DNA from: an uncultured Muribaculaceae bacterium
GTDB taxonomy: Bacteria > Bacteroidota > Bacteroidia > Bacteroidales > Muribaculaceae
Length of the DNA: 64,000 bases
Direction of reading: 5' to 3'
NCBI GenBank assembly: GCA_910583795.1
Contig: CAJTZQ010000008.1
Location: 5,536-69,535 of the forward strand
Position 1 is the stretch's first letter. Each line of letters opens with the position of its first letter. The notes under the pieces are model-generated. The model worked only from the letters and a program-made list of their open reading frames with translations. It was not told the DNA's origin and ran no database searches. The position numbers were made by a program, and so were the translations under genes. Positions 35,150 through 44,376 of this stretch are shown here, in pieces.

Positions 35150-36949
35150 CTATCTATCCATCTTAACCTCTATCAAAGGCATTCGCGCCTGCAAAGGTTT
35201 CTGACGCAATACATTGATAAGAAACTTAACAGCGAGTTCGTCATAATCTCCCTTGAGCGCATTCTTCAATGCATTTTCAGTTTTGATATTGCTGAGTTCA
35301 GGAATCATCTCCCAAACAGATGACTCTAATGAAGGATAGACTGATACTGACCAATTCTCGCCCAAATCTTCTTCTGAGGCGACCCAATCAATTGCATCCT
35401 TAAGTCCGCCAAGTGCATCCACAAGCCCGATCTGCTTAGCTTTTTGAGCATCCCAGACTCTACCTTCACCTATTTCACGAACCTTTGCCTCATCCATGTG
35501 TCTGCCCGCAGATACACGTTTGATAAATTCATCATATCCCCTTTCTACGTATTTCTGCATTGCCGCCTGTTGAACTTCATTCATAGGTTTATAAAACGCA
35601 GGGAAATCAGCTTCAGGATTTGTCGATACAGCCTGAGGAGTGACACCGATTTTCTCAGCAAGTCCGGCTACATTAGGAATAAGGCCGAAAATACCGATTG
35701 AACCTGTAATAGTCAATGGATCTGCGAAAATTCTGTCTGAACAGCATGAAATCCAATATCCTCCCGAGGCTGCATAATCTCCCATTGATACGGCAAGAGT
35801 TTTACCCTTAGTCTTAAAGTAATCAAGAGCATCAGCTATCTGCTTGCTACCGAACACTGCACCACCGGGAGAGTTAACCCTGAGCACCATCCCCTTAACC
35901 TTATCATTTTCGGCGAGTTTTATAATAATCGGCACAAGTTTTTGATAGTTTATTGTGCCTGACCCGCCACCATCTACAATTTCTCCGGTGGCATATAGCA
36001 CGGCTATCTGATTTTTTGAGTTATATTCCTGTCCCCAAGCGGTTTGATCAACGAGTGTCTGAGGAGATATGAAGTTTAATTTATCTTTATCCTTACCCAT
36101 CATATCGGCAATCAGATCGTCCATATTCCTTTCATACACAAGACGATCTACCAGACCAGCCTTCACATTGTCTGAAGCCGGGGCAATGAAAATGAAATCT
36201 TTACTGATAAGCGAATCAATGGCAGCAGCTGTGACTTTCTTTCTATCCTTTGCAATGCCAGAACGGATATACTGCCACATATTACCATATAATGTGTCAA
36301 GCTGAGCTCGTGCGGGAACACTCATCTCATTCAGAATGTAAGGTTCTACTGCAGACTTATAAGTGCCAACTTTTACAACCTGAATCTCTATACCTAATTT
36401 ATCAAGCAGGTTTTTATAATACAATGATGTGCTTCCCAAACCTTGCATCATTATAGATCCAGCGGGATTTAAGAAAATGCTGTCGGCAACAGACGCTACA
36501 TAGTATGATCCGTTGGTATACGTGTCGCCATAGGCAATTATTTTCTTACCCGACTTACGGAAATCGCCCAATGCATTTCTCAATGCATTGAGAGTGGCAG
36601 GGGGAGCAGAGATCACGCCACATTTCAAATATATGGCGGATATGTTTTTATTTTCCTTTGCCTCACCGATTGCCGTTACAAGGGCTGACAACGTTTGAGG
36701 TTTGGAGGCGTCTCTTGTGATCAATGAAATGTAATCCAAATCAAGAGGCGTTTCCCTTTCTTGAATCATACCGCTCAATTCTATTGTGAGCACACTTCCT
36801 TTAGAAACCGATTCAGCGTTTGAAGAGGCAACTCCAAGCTTAGCAACAATGCCGATGCAGACAAGCACAGCAACAACGCCAAACAAAACCAACGCAATCC
36901 AGGCTCCGACGAAAGAGGAGAGCGCATTCATGAAAAATTTTTTCAGCAT
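35150..36949 (-). CDS. sppA: Signal peptide peptidase SppA, long (67-kDa) type
   Basis: The 599-residue protein has one N-terminal membrane helix (about 13-37) and two ClpP-like halves. The catalytic Lys is K198 in VGTYKSAVEP of the first half, and the nucleophile Ser is S395 in GDYAASGGYWIS of the second, matching the arrangement of the E. coli enzyme. It degrades cleaved signal peptides in the inner membrane. It is probably co-transcribed with lpxK, the phosphorylase and thiL. Confidence 0.93.
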   Translation of the reverse strand: MLKKFFMNALSSFVGAWIALVLFGVVAVLVCIGIVAKLGVASSNAESVSKGSVLTIELSGMIQERETPLDLDYISLITRDASKPQTLSALVTAIGEAKENKNISAIYLKCGVISAPPATLNALRNALGDFRKSGKKIIAYGDTYTNGSYYVASVADSIFLNPAGSIMMQGLGSTSLYYKNLLDKLGIEIQVVKVGTYKSAVEPYILNEMSVPARAQLDTLYGNMWQYIRSGIAKDRKKVTAAAIDSLISKDFIFIAPASDNVKAGLVDRLVYERNMDDLIADMMGKDKDKLNFISPQTLVDQTAWGQEYNSKNQIAVLYATGEIVDGGGSGTINYQKLVPIIIKLAENDKVKGMVLRVNSPGGAVFGSKQIADALDYFKTKGKTLAVSMGDYAASGGYWISCCSDRIFADPLTITGSIGIFGLIPNVAGLAEKIGVTPQAVSTNPEADFPAFYKPMNEVQQAAMQKYVERGYDEFIKRVSAGRHMDEAKVREIGEGRVWDAQKAKQIGLVDALGGLKDAIDWVASEEDLGENWSVSVYPSLESSVWEMIPELSNIKTENALKNALKGDYDELAVKFLINVLRQKPLQARMPLIEVKMDR

Positions 36950-37000
36950 TTTTTCAAGATTTGAAAGGTTAGAATGAACGAATACAATATCAGAATTTAT

Positions 37001-37036
37001 ATTCCTTGGCCTTACAAGACGATAAGACCAAGGAAT
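37001..37036. terminator. Hairpin between glmM-like gene and sppA
   Basis: ATTCCTTGG (37001-37009) pairs with CCAAGGAAT (37028-37036), and an inner CTTA/TAAG helix extends the stem past one mismatch. The T tract is weak in either direction, so it may end glmM transcription or act as a processing site. Confidence 0.5.
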
Positions 37037-37043
37037 ACTAAAG

Positions 37044-38423
37044 TCAAAGACTTGATATCACTTTTTTAATATCCTCTGCAAGCCGGTCAGCCTTTTCCAT
37101 TGTCTCAGCTTCACTGTAGATACGAATGATCGGCTCCGTATTAGACTTACGAAGGTGAACCCAGCTGTCGGCGAAATCAATTTTAACTCCATCGATATCC
37201 GTGATGTTCTCATTCGAGAATTTATGTTTCACAGCCTCAAGGATTGCATCGACATCAATGTCGGGAGTCAACTCTATCTTGTTTTTTGCAATCGCATATT
37301 TGGGATAGCCAGCCTTGAGCTCAGTCACCTTTTTACCCTCTTTAGCAAGAAGAGTCAAGAAAAGCGCAACACCCACAAGAGCATCCCTGCCATAATGGAG
37401 TTCAGGATAAATCACACCGCCGTTTCCTTCACCGCCGATTATTGCACCTGTCTCTTTCATCTTTGTGACAACATTCACCTCTCCCACAGCGGCAGCAGAA
37501 TATTTGCACCCTCTCTTTTCCGTCACATCACGTAGAGCCCTTGAGCTGCTGAGATTTGACACAGTATTACCGGGAGTTTGAGACAAGACATAGTCGGCTA
37601 CAGCAACGAGTGTGTATTCCTCAACAAACATTTCTCCATTTTCCATGACAATTGCCAGGCGATCCACGTCAGGGTCTACCACAAAACCTACGTCAGCTCT
37701 CCCTGACTTCATGAGATCTGAAATCTGAGTGAGATTTTCCGGTATAGGCTCGGGAGTGTGTGCGAATTTACCGGTAGCCTCACAATTGAGCTCAATGATA
37801 TTCTTAACCCCGAGTTCGCGAAGAAGCTGCGGTATAACCTCACCGCCCACAGAATTAACGGCATCTACAGCCACCGTGAAACCGGCTTTCTCAATGGCGT
37901 CACAATCAACGAGTGGAAGATTCTTCACCATTTCTATGTGGCGCATAGCCCAGGTGTCATCTTTATATTCTTTTCCTAAATTGAGCACTTCAGCAAATGA
38001 GAAGTCTTCCTTTTCCGCAATGGCGATTACCTCTTTGCCTTCCTTGTCTGAAAGGAATTCACCTCTGTTATTAAGAAGTTTCAGAGCGTTCCATTGAATC
38101 GGATTATGACTTGCCGTGATAATAATTCCTCCGTCAGCACCAAGCCCGGTCACTGCAAGTTCAGTTGTGGGAGTGGTTGCGAGACCGATATTAATGACAT
38201 CGAATCCCATAGCCATGAGAGAACCAACAACAAGATGACTCACCATTTTACCGGAAATTCGGGCGTCGCGGCCTACTACAATTTTTTTTGCGCGAGGATT
38301 GTTACGACGAATAAATTCTGCATAAGCAGAAGTGAATTTTACTATATCCACACCACCTAAACCTTCGCCGGATCTTCCGCCGATAGTTCCTCTGATACCT
38401 GATATAGATTTAATTAGCGCCAT
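37044..38423 (-). CDS. glmM: Phosphoglucosamine mutase-like phosphohexomutase
   Basis: The 459-residue protein has the opening ISGIRGTIGG, the active-site serine loop TASHNP (S105), the metal-binding DPDVDR (about 248), the sugar-binding GEGNGGVIYP (about 325) and the phosphate-binding RKSNTEPIIRIYSEA near the end, so all four alpha-phosphohexomutase motifs are present. In Bacteroidales this form is annotated as phosphoglucosamine mutase (GlcN-6-P to GlcN-1-P for peptidoglycan and LPS); phosphomannomutase activity is the alternative. Confidence 0.88.
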   Translation of the reverse strand: MALIKSISGIRGTIGGRSGEGLGGVDIVKFTSAYAEFIRRNNPRAKKIVVGRDARISGKMVSHLVVGSLMAMGFDVINIGLATTPTTELAVTGLGADGGIIITASHNPIQWNALKLLNNRGEFLSDKEGKEVIAIAEKEDFSFAEVLNLGKEYKDDTWAMRHIEMVKNLPLVDCDAIEKAGFTVAVDAVNSVGGEVIPQLLRELGVKNIIELNCEATGKFAHTPEPIPENLTQISDLMKSGRADVGFVVDPDVDRLAIVMENGEMFVEEYTLVAVADYVLSQTPGNTVSNLSSSRALRDVTEKRGCKYSAAAVGEVNVVTKMKETGAIIGGEGNGGVIYPELHYGRDALVGVALFLTLLAKEGKKVTELKAGYPKYAIAKNKIELTPDIDVDAILEAVKHKFSNENITDIDGVKIDFADSWVHLRKSNTEPIIRIYSEAETMEKADRLAEDIKKVISSL

Positions 38424-38484
38424 GTCAGAAAAATTTTTATAATGCCTTCATAAAATTCACGGAAATATTAATAAAGGCAATCAA

Positions 38485-39090
38485 TTAATATTCAGGTTTA
38501 AAATATCTGATATTCATTATGAACGGGATACAATATGTCTGATTTTCCGAGAAACCGTAATAGCTCTTCAATACAAGATTGACCTCGCTTCCATATCCCA
38601 GAAATTTTAGCGGCATTTGAATTCCTGTACCGTATCTGGTTGAAGAATTCAGATAGGTGTTTTTGTAGACAAAACTGGCAGGGGTGGTCAGATCATTTGC
38701 ATTTCCCATCCATTCTGTGTCAGCACCGTTATAAAGATCCTGAATGCTTTTTTGAAGGTAACGGAAATATACTACGTCTCCGCTTTCAACAGGATTGGCA
38801 GGGCGATGTGTGGAAGGATTTATTTCCCCCTTGTTTATCACCTGCATATAGACATATCCATTCTCATCAAGTTTATAGAAAGGAGCATCCTCTCCGGTTT
38901 CAAATGAAATAGAATCTGCCGGAATGTCTATACACACCTTTTTGGAAGCAAGAAACCAGTTTACCGCTTTTTCTTCTTCACGGAGGAGCTCGGAATAACT
39001 TTGAGTCTTGCTACATGAAACGGCACCGAATCCTGACAAAAGCAGAAAAAGGATCGCCATTGAATTTACAAAATTCTTATTAAAAGTCAT
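38485..39090 (-). CDS. DUF4827 lipoprotein
   Basis: The 201-residue protein has a lipoprotein signal (LLLSGFGAVSCSKT) and a single globular domain with FKBP-like features (VESGDVVYFRYLQ, LKFLGYGSEVNLVL), matching the DUF4827 family of Bacteroidales. Peptidyl-prolyl isomerase activity has not been shown to my knowledge. ATG 39090 is chosen over TTG 39099. It sits between the phosphoesterase gene and the glmM-like gene in the same direction. Confidence 0.78.
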   Translation of the reverse strand: MTFNKNFVNSMAILFLLLSGFGAVSCSKTQSYSELLREEEKAVNWFLASKKVCIDIPADSISFETGEDAPFYKLDENGYVYMQVINKGEINPSTHRPANPVESGDVVYFRYLQKSIQDLYNGADTEWMGNANDLTTPASFVYKNTYLNSSTRYGTGIQMPLKFLGYGSEVNLVLKSYYGFSENQTYCIPFIMNIRYFKPEY

Positions 39091-39145
39091 ATTTTTCAAG
39101 TTGTGGCAATCCCGATTAATTCAGAAACCGCCATGATGTTTTAAT

Positions 39146-40177
39146 CTATTTTACTTTCTTTAAATACTTGTCATACTTTGGCATTGCATCAATGAGCAAT
39201 TGTCGGCATTCTTCAAGCGAGCCATAAAACTCACCTCCGGCAGCTTGTACATGACCGCCACCTCCGTAGAGATCTTTGCAAATTTCCGAGACAGGGAAAC
39301 CGTCGCAGCTACGTGCAGACACCTTTATACAATCGGGATCCTCACGAAGGAATATGCTATAAACCATACCCTTTATTTCAAGCGGACGGTTTACCAACCC
39401 TTCAGAGTCTCCTTTCTCATAATTAAATCTGTCGAGTTCCTCTTTACTCAGAGTGATGACTGAAGCCTTGTGAGCCGGAAACACCTCCATCTTTTCAGAA
39501 ATTGCATAAGCCTCAAGTTTCAGGCTCCAATAAGAACGCGTATTGAGAGACTCTTTGACTATAGTCTCCTTATTAACCCCCTTTTCAAGAAGTCTGATCA
39601 ATATCTCGTATAAATCGGGATGCTTACAATTTACTGTAAAATTTCTTGTATCAGTAACAATACCGGTCAGTATGCAGGTGGCGCTATCCAGTCCCATATC
39701 CGCATAAAATCCCATTCCGGCTATCAATCTGAACATTAATTCGCAGGTGGAAGACATATCGGGATAAGAAATCATCAGATCAGCAAAACGTTCAGGCTCC
39801 TGATGATGGTCAACAAGAACTTTACGGCAACGCGCATTTTGAATCACAGGCGCAAGAGAATCCTGTCTTGATGGAGTGTTGAAATCACAACAGATTATAA
39901 GATCGGCATCTTCTACTGTTTTGCGGCAAAAATCAGGATGACATGTATAGACACCCATCTCCTTATATCCAGGCAAAAAAGACAAATTGGCAGGAGCTTT
40001 GTCAGGCAAAACGACAGTAGCTTCCTTTCCAATAGAATGGAGAAGATGAGCCATACCCAAGGTGCTTCCCACGGCATCTCCATCAGGACGCACATGACAT
40101 GTCAGCACAATCTTACTCGACTCCTCAATGAGGCGCCGAAACTCCTTTATGCTTTCAGAATCTACAAGTTTATCCAT
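39146..40177 (-). CDS. DHH/DHHA1 phosphoesterase, NrnA-like
   Basis: The 343-residue protein has the metal-binding motifs of the DHH family: HVRPDGDAVGS (28-38), CDFN in IICCDFNTPSR, and the DHH motif in VDHHQEPERF. The C-terminal DHHA1 part holds GGGGHVQAAGGEF. NrnA-type enzymes degrade short oligoribonucleotides and, in some bacteria, 3'-phosphoadenosine-5'-phosphate; c-di-AMP turnover products are possible substrates. ATG 40177 gives the conserved N-terminus. It is divergent from mazG. Confidence 0.9.
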   Translation of the reverse strand: MDKLVDSESIKEFRRLIEESSKIVLTCHVRPDGDAVGSTLGMAHLLHSIGKEATVVLPDKAPANLSFLPGYKEMGVYTCHPDFCRKTVEDADLIICCDFNTPSRQDSLAPVIQNARCRKVLVDHHQEPERFADLMISYPDMSSTCELMFRLIAGMGFYADMGLDSATCILTGIVTDTRNFTVNCKHPDLYEILIRLLEKGVNKETIVKESLNTRSYWSLKLEAYAISEKMEVFPAHKASVITLSKEELDRFNYEKGDSEGLVNRPLEIKGMVYSIFLREDPDCIKVSARSCDGFPVSEICKDLYGGGGHVQAAGGEFYGSLEECRQLLIDAMPKYDKYLKKVK

Positions 40178-40252
40178 ATTTAAACAGAAAAATTCCAGAC
40201 GTATCTTTTGATTTATCAATTAGATTTGTCCGTAATATTCCAATTTCAAGCC

Positions 40253-40293
40253 ACAAAGATACAAATAATATCGGAATTTCTATCTAACTTTGC
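40253..40293. promoter_or_regulatory. Divergent -7 boxes for nrnA-like and mazG genes
   Basis: TATCTTTGT on the minus strand (40253-40261) and TAACTTTGC on the plus strand (40285-40293) both match the Bacteroidetes -7 consensus and lie 75-90 bases from their start codons. The -33 boxes are poor. The TTG at 40290, a possible upstream start for mazG, falls inside the plus-strand box and is therefore not used. Confidence 0.5.
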
Positions 40294-40376
40294 ATTCAAT
40301 TTTAGTTAATTTAAAAAGTCTCGCAGTCAAAATATCAATCTTTAATGGCAGCAAGGCTTACTATCATATTATTCTC

Positions 40377-41162
40377 ATGCATACAAAAGAAGAAAAACTT
40401 TCAGCCTTCAGCAGAATAATCGAAGTACTCGACACTTTAAGACAACGCTGTCCTTGGGACGCAAAACAGACAAATGAATCTCTTAGGCCAAACACAGTAG
40501 AAGAAGTGTTTGAACTTGCAGATGCTTTGATTTCTGAAGACACGCTCAACATCAAAAAAGAACTTGGAGACGTACTTCTTCATGTATTGTTTTATTCAAA
40601 AATAGCTTCAGAAAAAGGACAATTTGACATAGCAGATGTCTGCAATTCGTTGGCAGACAAGCTTATATTCCGACATCCCCACATATATGGCAATGTGCAG
40701 GCAGACTCTGCGGAAAAAGTATCCCAGAATTGGGAAGAAATCAAATTGAAGGAGAAAGGGGGCAACAAGACTGTACTTGCCGGGGTGCCCGGGGCGTTAC
40801 CGGCATTGATAAAAGCCAACAGGATTCAAGAAAAAGCAGCCAATGTGGGATTTGACTGGGAAGAACCTCATCAAGTCTGGGAAAAGTTGAAAGAAGAAAT
40901 TGGAGAAGTGGAACAAGAGATGACATCAGGAAACGCTTCTGATCTGGAAGGAGAATTCGGAGATCTGCTTTTTGCTGTGGTAAATGCCGCACGACTTTAT
41001 GGTGTGAATCCGGAAAACGCTCTTGAACGTACAAACCGTAAATTCATATCAAGATTTAATTATTTGGAACAAAAAGCAAAAGACCAGGGAGTCTCACTCA
41101 GAGACATGACGCTTGCCCAAATGGATGAATTCTGGAATGAGGCAAAGTCTTTTGAAGAATAA
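40377..41162 (+). CDS. mazG: Nucleoside triphosphate pyrophosphohydrolase MazG
   Basis: The 261-residue protein has two MazG domains. The first has the metal-binding motif region CPWDAKQTNESL and EEVFELADAL (41-50), and the second has WEKLKEEIGEVEQEM and EGEFGDLLFAVVNAARLYG. It hydrolyses NTPs to NMPs and clears aberrant nucleotides. ATG 40377 matches family starts. It precedes topB by 33 bases in the same direction, so the two are probably co-transcribed. Confidence 0.93.
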   Translation: MHTKEEKLSAFSRIIEVLDTLRQRCPWDAKQTNESLRPNTVEEVFELADALISEDTLNIKKELGDVLLHVLFYSKIASEKGQFDIADVCNSLADKLIFRHPHIYGNVQADSAEKVSQNWEEIKLKEKGGNKTVLAGVPGALPALIKANRIQEKAANVGFDWEEPHQVWEKLKEEIGEVEQEMTSGNASDLEGEFGDLLFAVVNAARLYGVNPENALERTNRKFISRFNYLEQKAKDQGVSLRDMTLAQMDEFWNEAKSFEE

Positions 41163-41195
41163 AATTTGAAAAAGCTTAAACTCTTTATATAAAGA

Positions 41196-43103
41196 ATGAT
41201 ACTTTGCATCACCGAGAAACCGAGTGTGGGGAGCGATATAGCCAAAATATTGGGAGCCACGACAAGACGCGACGGATATTTCGAGGGAAACGGCTATTGC
41301 GTGACATGGACATTCGGACATCTTTGCTGTCTTAAAGAGCCAGCCGACTATTGTAGCGAATGGAAACGATGGTCGCTCTCGTCGTTACCAATGATTCCTC
41401 CCCGATTCGGCATAAAGCTGATTCCAAGCGATTCATATAAACATCAATTTGAAACAATCAAAAGCTTGATTGAGCAATGCGACAAGATTATAAACTGCGG
41501 TGATGCCGGACAGGAGGGAGAACTCATACAAAGATGGGTGATGCAAAAAGCAGGATGCCAGAAGCCTGTTGAACGACTTTGGATCAGCTCTTTGACTGAC
41601 GAGGCAATAAAAGAAGGCTTTGAAAATCTTCGGCCGGAAAAAGATCTTGAGCCCCTATATCTCGCAGGTCTTTGCAGAGCAATCGGAGACTGGGTTTTGG
41701 GATTGAATGCCACCCGCCTCTATTCGTTAAAATATGGAATCCGCGGACAAGTATTATCCATAGGAAGAGTTCAAACCCCTACCCTCGCACTTGTCGTGGC
41801 GAGACAACTCGAGATTGAAAATTTTGTCCCCAAAGATTACTGGGAACTTAAGACAATGTATCGCGACACTCTTTTCTCTGCAACCGGAAAGACCTTTGAC
41901 AAAGAAGAGAAGGGAGCTGAAATTGTAGAGAAAATAAAGGATCTTCCGCTTTGTGTCACCGACGTGACTAAAAAGGCCGGTAAAGAAGCCCCCCCTCGTC
42001 TTTTTGACCTTACATCCCTTCAAGTGGAATGCAACAAAAAGTTGAATCTCGGTGCGGACGACACTTTAAAGACTATACAAAGTTTGTATGAAAAAAAGGT
42101 AACGACTTACCCTCGCGTTGACACCACGTATCTGACTGATGATATGTATGGCAAATGCGGAGGCATACTTAATTCCCTTAAAGACTATCAGACTTTGATG
42201 ATACCGCTTAGGGGGAAAAAATTAAAGAAAAGCAAAAAGGTTTTCGACAATTCAAAAGTAACTGACCACCATGCCATTATACCTACAGGGCAACCCCTTC
42301 CCGACAATCTCAGCAAGACTGAACGAGACGTTTTCAATCTTATAGCTTTGAGATTTATATCTGTCTTTTTCCCTGATTGCTCGTTTGAACAGACAGTGGT
42401 CAGTGCAAAAGTCGACAATATTAATTTCAAAGCTACCGGAAAACTTATTCTCGATGCGGGATGGAAGATTGTCTATGCAGGCGAAAGGAAAAATGAGGAA
42501 AACGATAAAGAGGAAGAAGATTCATCGGCAATTCTCCCGGTTTTTACAAAAGGAGAAAGTGGTCCGCACTTTCCAAAACTTATGAAGAAAACCACCCAGC
42601 CTCCCAAATATTTTACGGAGGGCACACTTCTTAAGGCAATGGAAACCGCCGGGGCATCTGTAGAAGATGAAGACCTTCGGGAGGCTCTTAAAGCAAATGG
42701 AATAGGACGCCCGTCTACCCGCGCCGCCATAATAGAAATTCTCTACAAGAGAGGCTATATAATTAAAGAAAGAAAATCTTTGCGGGCAACACCTGCAGCT
42801 ATCGAACTTATTTCATTGATTAAAGAGGAACTGCTCAAAAGCGCAAAACTCACGGGCATATGGGAAGGGAAACTGAGACAGATAGAAAAAGAGGAATACA
42901 GTGCACAGGAGTTTATCTCACAGATCAAACAGATGATATCAGAAATAACTCTTTCTGTAATGCAAGATTCCTCCAACCGTAGAATCATTGCCGAACAGTC
43001 GAATTCTACTCAAGAAGTTGAACAGAAAACCTCAAAGGCAAATAAAAAAAGTGGTGGGAACCGAAATAAAAGTAAAAAACAAAATGAAGATCAAGAGAAT
43101 TGA
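41196..43103 (+). CDS. topB: DNA topoisomerase III
   Basis: The 635-residue type IA topoisomerase has the TOPRIM motifs CITEKPSVGSDIA (Glu7) and DAGQEGE (103-109). The catalytic tyrosine is Y305 in TTYPRVDT, and GIGRPSTRAAIIE is in the core. The C-terminus ends in a Lys/Asn/Gln-rich tail (about 605-635) without zinc fingers. It relaxes and decatenates DNA. It resembles the chromosomal copy of Bacteroidales; no conjugative genes are nearby. Confidence 0.93.
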   Translation: MILCITEKPSVGSDIAKILGATTRRDGYFEGNGYCVTWTFGHLCCLKEPADYCSEWKRWSLSSLPMIPPRFGIKLIPSDSYKHQFETIKSLIEQCDKIINCGDAGQEGELIQRWVMQKAGCQKPVERLWISSLTDEAIKEGFENLRPEKDLEPLYLAGLCRAIGDWVLGLNATRLYSLKYGIRGQVLSIGRVQTPTLALVVARQLEIENFVPKDYWELKTMYRDTLFSATGKTFDKEEKGAEIVEKIKDLPLCVTDVTKKAGKEAPPRLFDLTSLQVECNKKLNLGADDTLKTIQSLYEKKVTTYPRVDTTYLTDDMYGKCGGILNSLKDYQTLMIPLRGKKLKKSKKVFDNSKVTDHHAIIPTGQPLPDNLSKTERDVFNLIALRFISVFFPDCSFEQTVVSAKVDNINFKATGKLILDAGWKIVYAGERKNEENDKEEEDSSAILPVFTKGESGPHFPKLMKKTTQPPKYFTEGTLLKAMETAGASVEDEDLREALKANGIGRPSTRAAIIEILYKRGYIIKERKSLRATPAAIELISLIKEELLKSAKLTGIWEGKLRQIEKEEYSAQEFISQIKQMISEITLSVMQDSSNRRIIAEQSNSTQEVEQKTSKANKKSGGNRNKSKKQNEDQEN

Positions 43104-43172
43104 TTGTTGAATATTAATTAGCAAGAACGTTTTAAGACAAAAGACGTAGCTAAACTAAAAAATGAAATTAAC

Positions 43173-43436
43173 ATGGAAACTTCACAACTGACTACAAATC
43201 TCTTGATTCAATACATTCTGGTAGGAGCCATCCTGCTGGCAATCTCGGTATGGATCGTTTGGAAACTCATAAAAATAAAACAGCAAGGACCCAAATCATG
43301 CTGTGGTTGTTCATTATCAGAATCATGCGGTAAGAAACCCATAAAAAACAAAACGATATCTAACGATTGCCGGATTTCCTCTGATATTGTTCAACATTCG
43401 CAAACGAAAGTTGAAAATAAGAAAGATAGGCTGTAA
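43173..43436 (+). CDS. Small Cys-rich membrane protein, FeoB-associated type
   Basis: The 87-residue protein has one membrane helix (about 13-34), then KQQGPKSCCGCSLSESCGKK, the pattern of FeoB-associated Cys-rich membrane proteins (PF12669). No feoB is nearby, so it is an orphan copy and the iron link is uncertain. The last 20 codons contain the dispersed palindrome at 43390-43415, which encodes HSQTKVEN. The C-terminus may thus have been remodelled by the repeat. Confidence 0.65.
   Translation: METSQLTTNLLIQYILVGAILLAISVWIVWKLIKIKQQGPKSCCGCSLSESCGKKPIKNKTISNDCRISSDIVQHSQTKVENKKDRL
43390..43415. repeat. Palindromic repeat, copy inside a coding end
   Basis: TTCAACATTCG and CGAAAGTTGAA arms with one mismatch. 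It lies inside the end of the small Cys-rich gene. Confidence 0.7.
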
Positions 43437-43562
43437 TATTGTTATTAACTTCGTTGAAAGATATTGAATTTGTATAATTACAAATCTTAAAAAAAAGCAC
43501 ATTCTAATTCATTGGTGTTCATGCACCGATCGAGTTTTCTAAATTTAAAATATAATTACGCC

Positions 43563-44162
43563 ATGAAAATAATCAAGATATGGAACGATCAAGCATCAGA
43601 CCGCCAGCTTGACGAAATATGCAATGATCTTGAATCTGGGAAAACTATGATTCTCCCTACCGACACCCTTTATGCGATAGCTTGTGATGCACTCAACCCA
43701 AAAGCCATAGAGCATATCTGCAGATTAAAGGGAATCAATCCTGAGAAAACCAATCTCTCCATCATTTGTAGCGATATTTCTATGGCATCAGAATATGCCC
43801 GTTACGACAACTACGCTTTCCGGCTACTTAAAGACAATACACCGGGTCCGTTTACTTTTTTATTTAAATCGGCATCAACCTTGCCGAAAGCATTTAAAGG
43901 GAGGAAAGTGGTTGGAGTCAGAATCCCTGACAACAGACTATGCCACGACATAGTTAAAAGACTCGGGCACCCCATATTGTCAACATCTATAGAATTTGAA
44001 GACGATGATTATGCCCGAGATCCAGGTTTGATTGCAGAAGCCTACGAAGGCAAAGTGGATGTAATTCTCGAAGGTAATGACGGAGACACGGAACCGTCAA
44101 CCATCATAGACTGCACCGGGTCTTCACCTGAAATTATCCGACAAGGCAAAGGAGTGATATGA
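43563..44162 (+). CDS. Sua5/YciO/YrdC-family protein
   Basis: The 199-residue protein has the YrdC-domain motifs GKTMILPTDTLYAIACDA (about 25-42), the KxR-like RLKGINPEKTN region, and STSIEFEDDDYARDP. The domain uses threonine, bicarbonate and ATP to make threonylcarbamoyl-AMP for the t6A modification of tRNA. The sequence is closer to the YciO branch (RLKGINPEK instead of KxRP), so true TsaC activity is uncertain. ATG 43563 gives the normal N-terminus. Confidence 0.82.
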   Translation: MKIIKIWNDQASDRQLDEICNDLESGKTMILPTDTLYAIACDALNPKAIEHICRLKGINPEKTNLSIICSDISMASEYARYDNYAFRLLKDNTPGPFTFLFKSASTLPKAFKGRKVVGVRIPDNRLCHDIVKRLGHPILSTSIEFEDDDYARDPGLIAEAYEGKVDVILEGNDGDTEPSTIIDCTGSSPEIIRQGKGVI

Positions 44163-44231
44163 TATAAAGCCGGAATACTGTCATTAAAAGCCAATCACGG
44201 CTTAATCAAAAAATTTTAAAGGGAAGTATTG

Positions 44232-44263
44232 TTGCAATTATGGAATTATTTCCTTAATTTTGC
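44232..44263 (+). promoter_or_regulatory. Promoter of mdh
   Basis: TTG at 44232-44234, 20 bases, then TAATTTTGC at 44255-44263: a good Bacteroidetes -33/-7 pair. The leader to ATG 44377 would be about 105 bases. Confidence 0.65.
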
Positions 44264-44376
44264 AATGAAAGATTTATGAGGGCATTGCATATAGGCTAAC
44301 ATATTCAAACTAACCGTAGTCCTCTTGTCATGATGAATAACTAACCATATATATAACCCTTAAATTTTAAGAAGTT

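Noticed and set aside
41196..43103. Conjugative element carrying topB
   Set aside because: No relaxase, tra, mob or integrase gene is near, and the gene is flanked by housekeeping genes.
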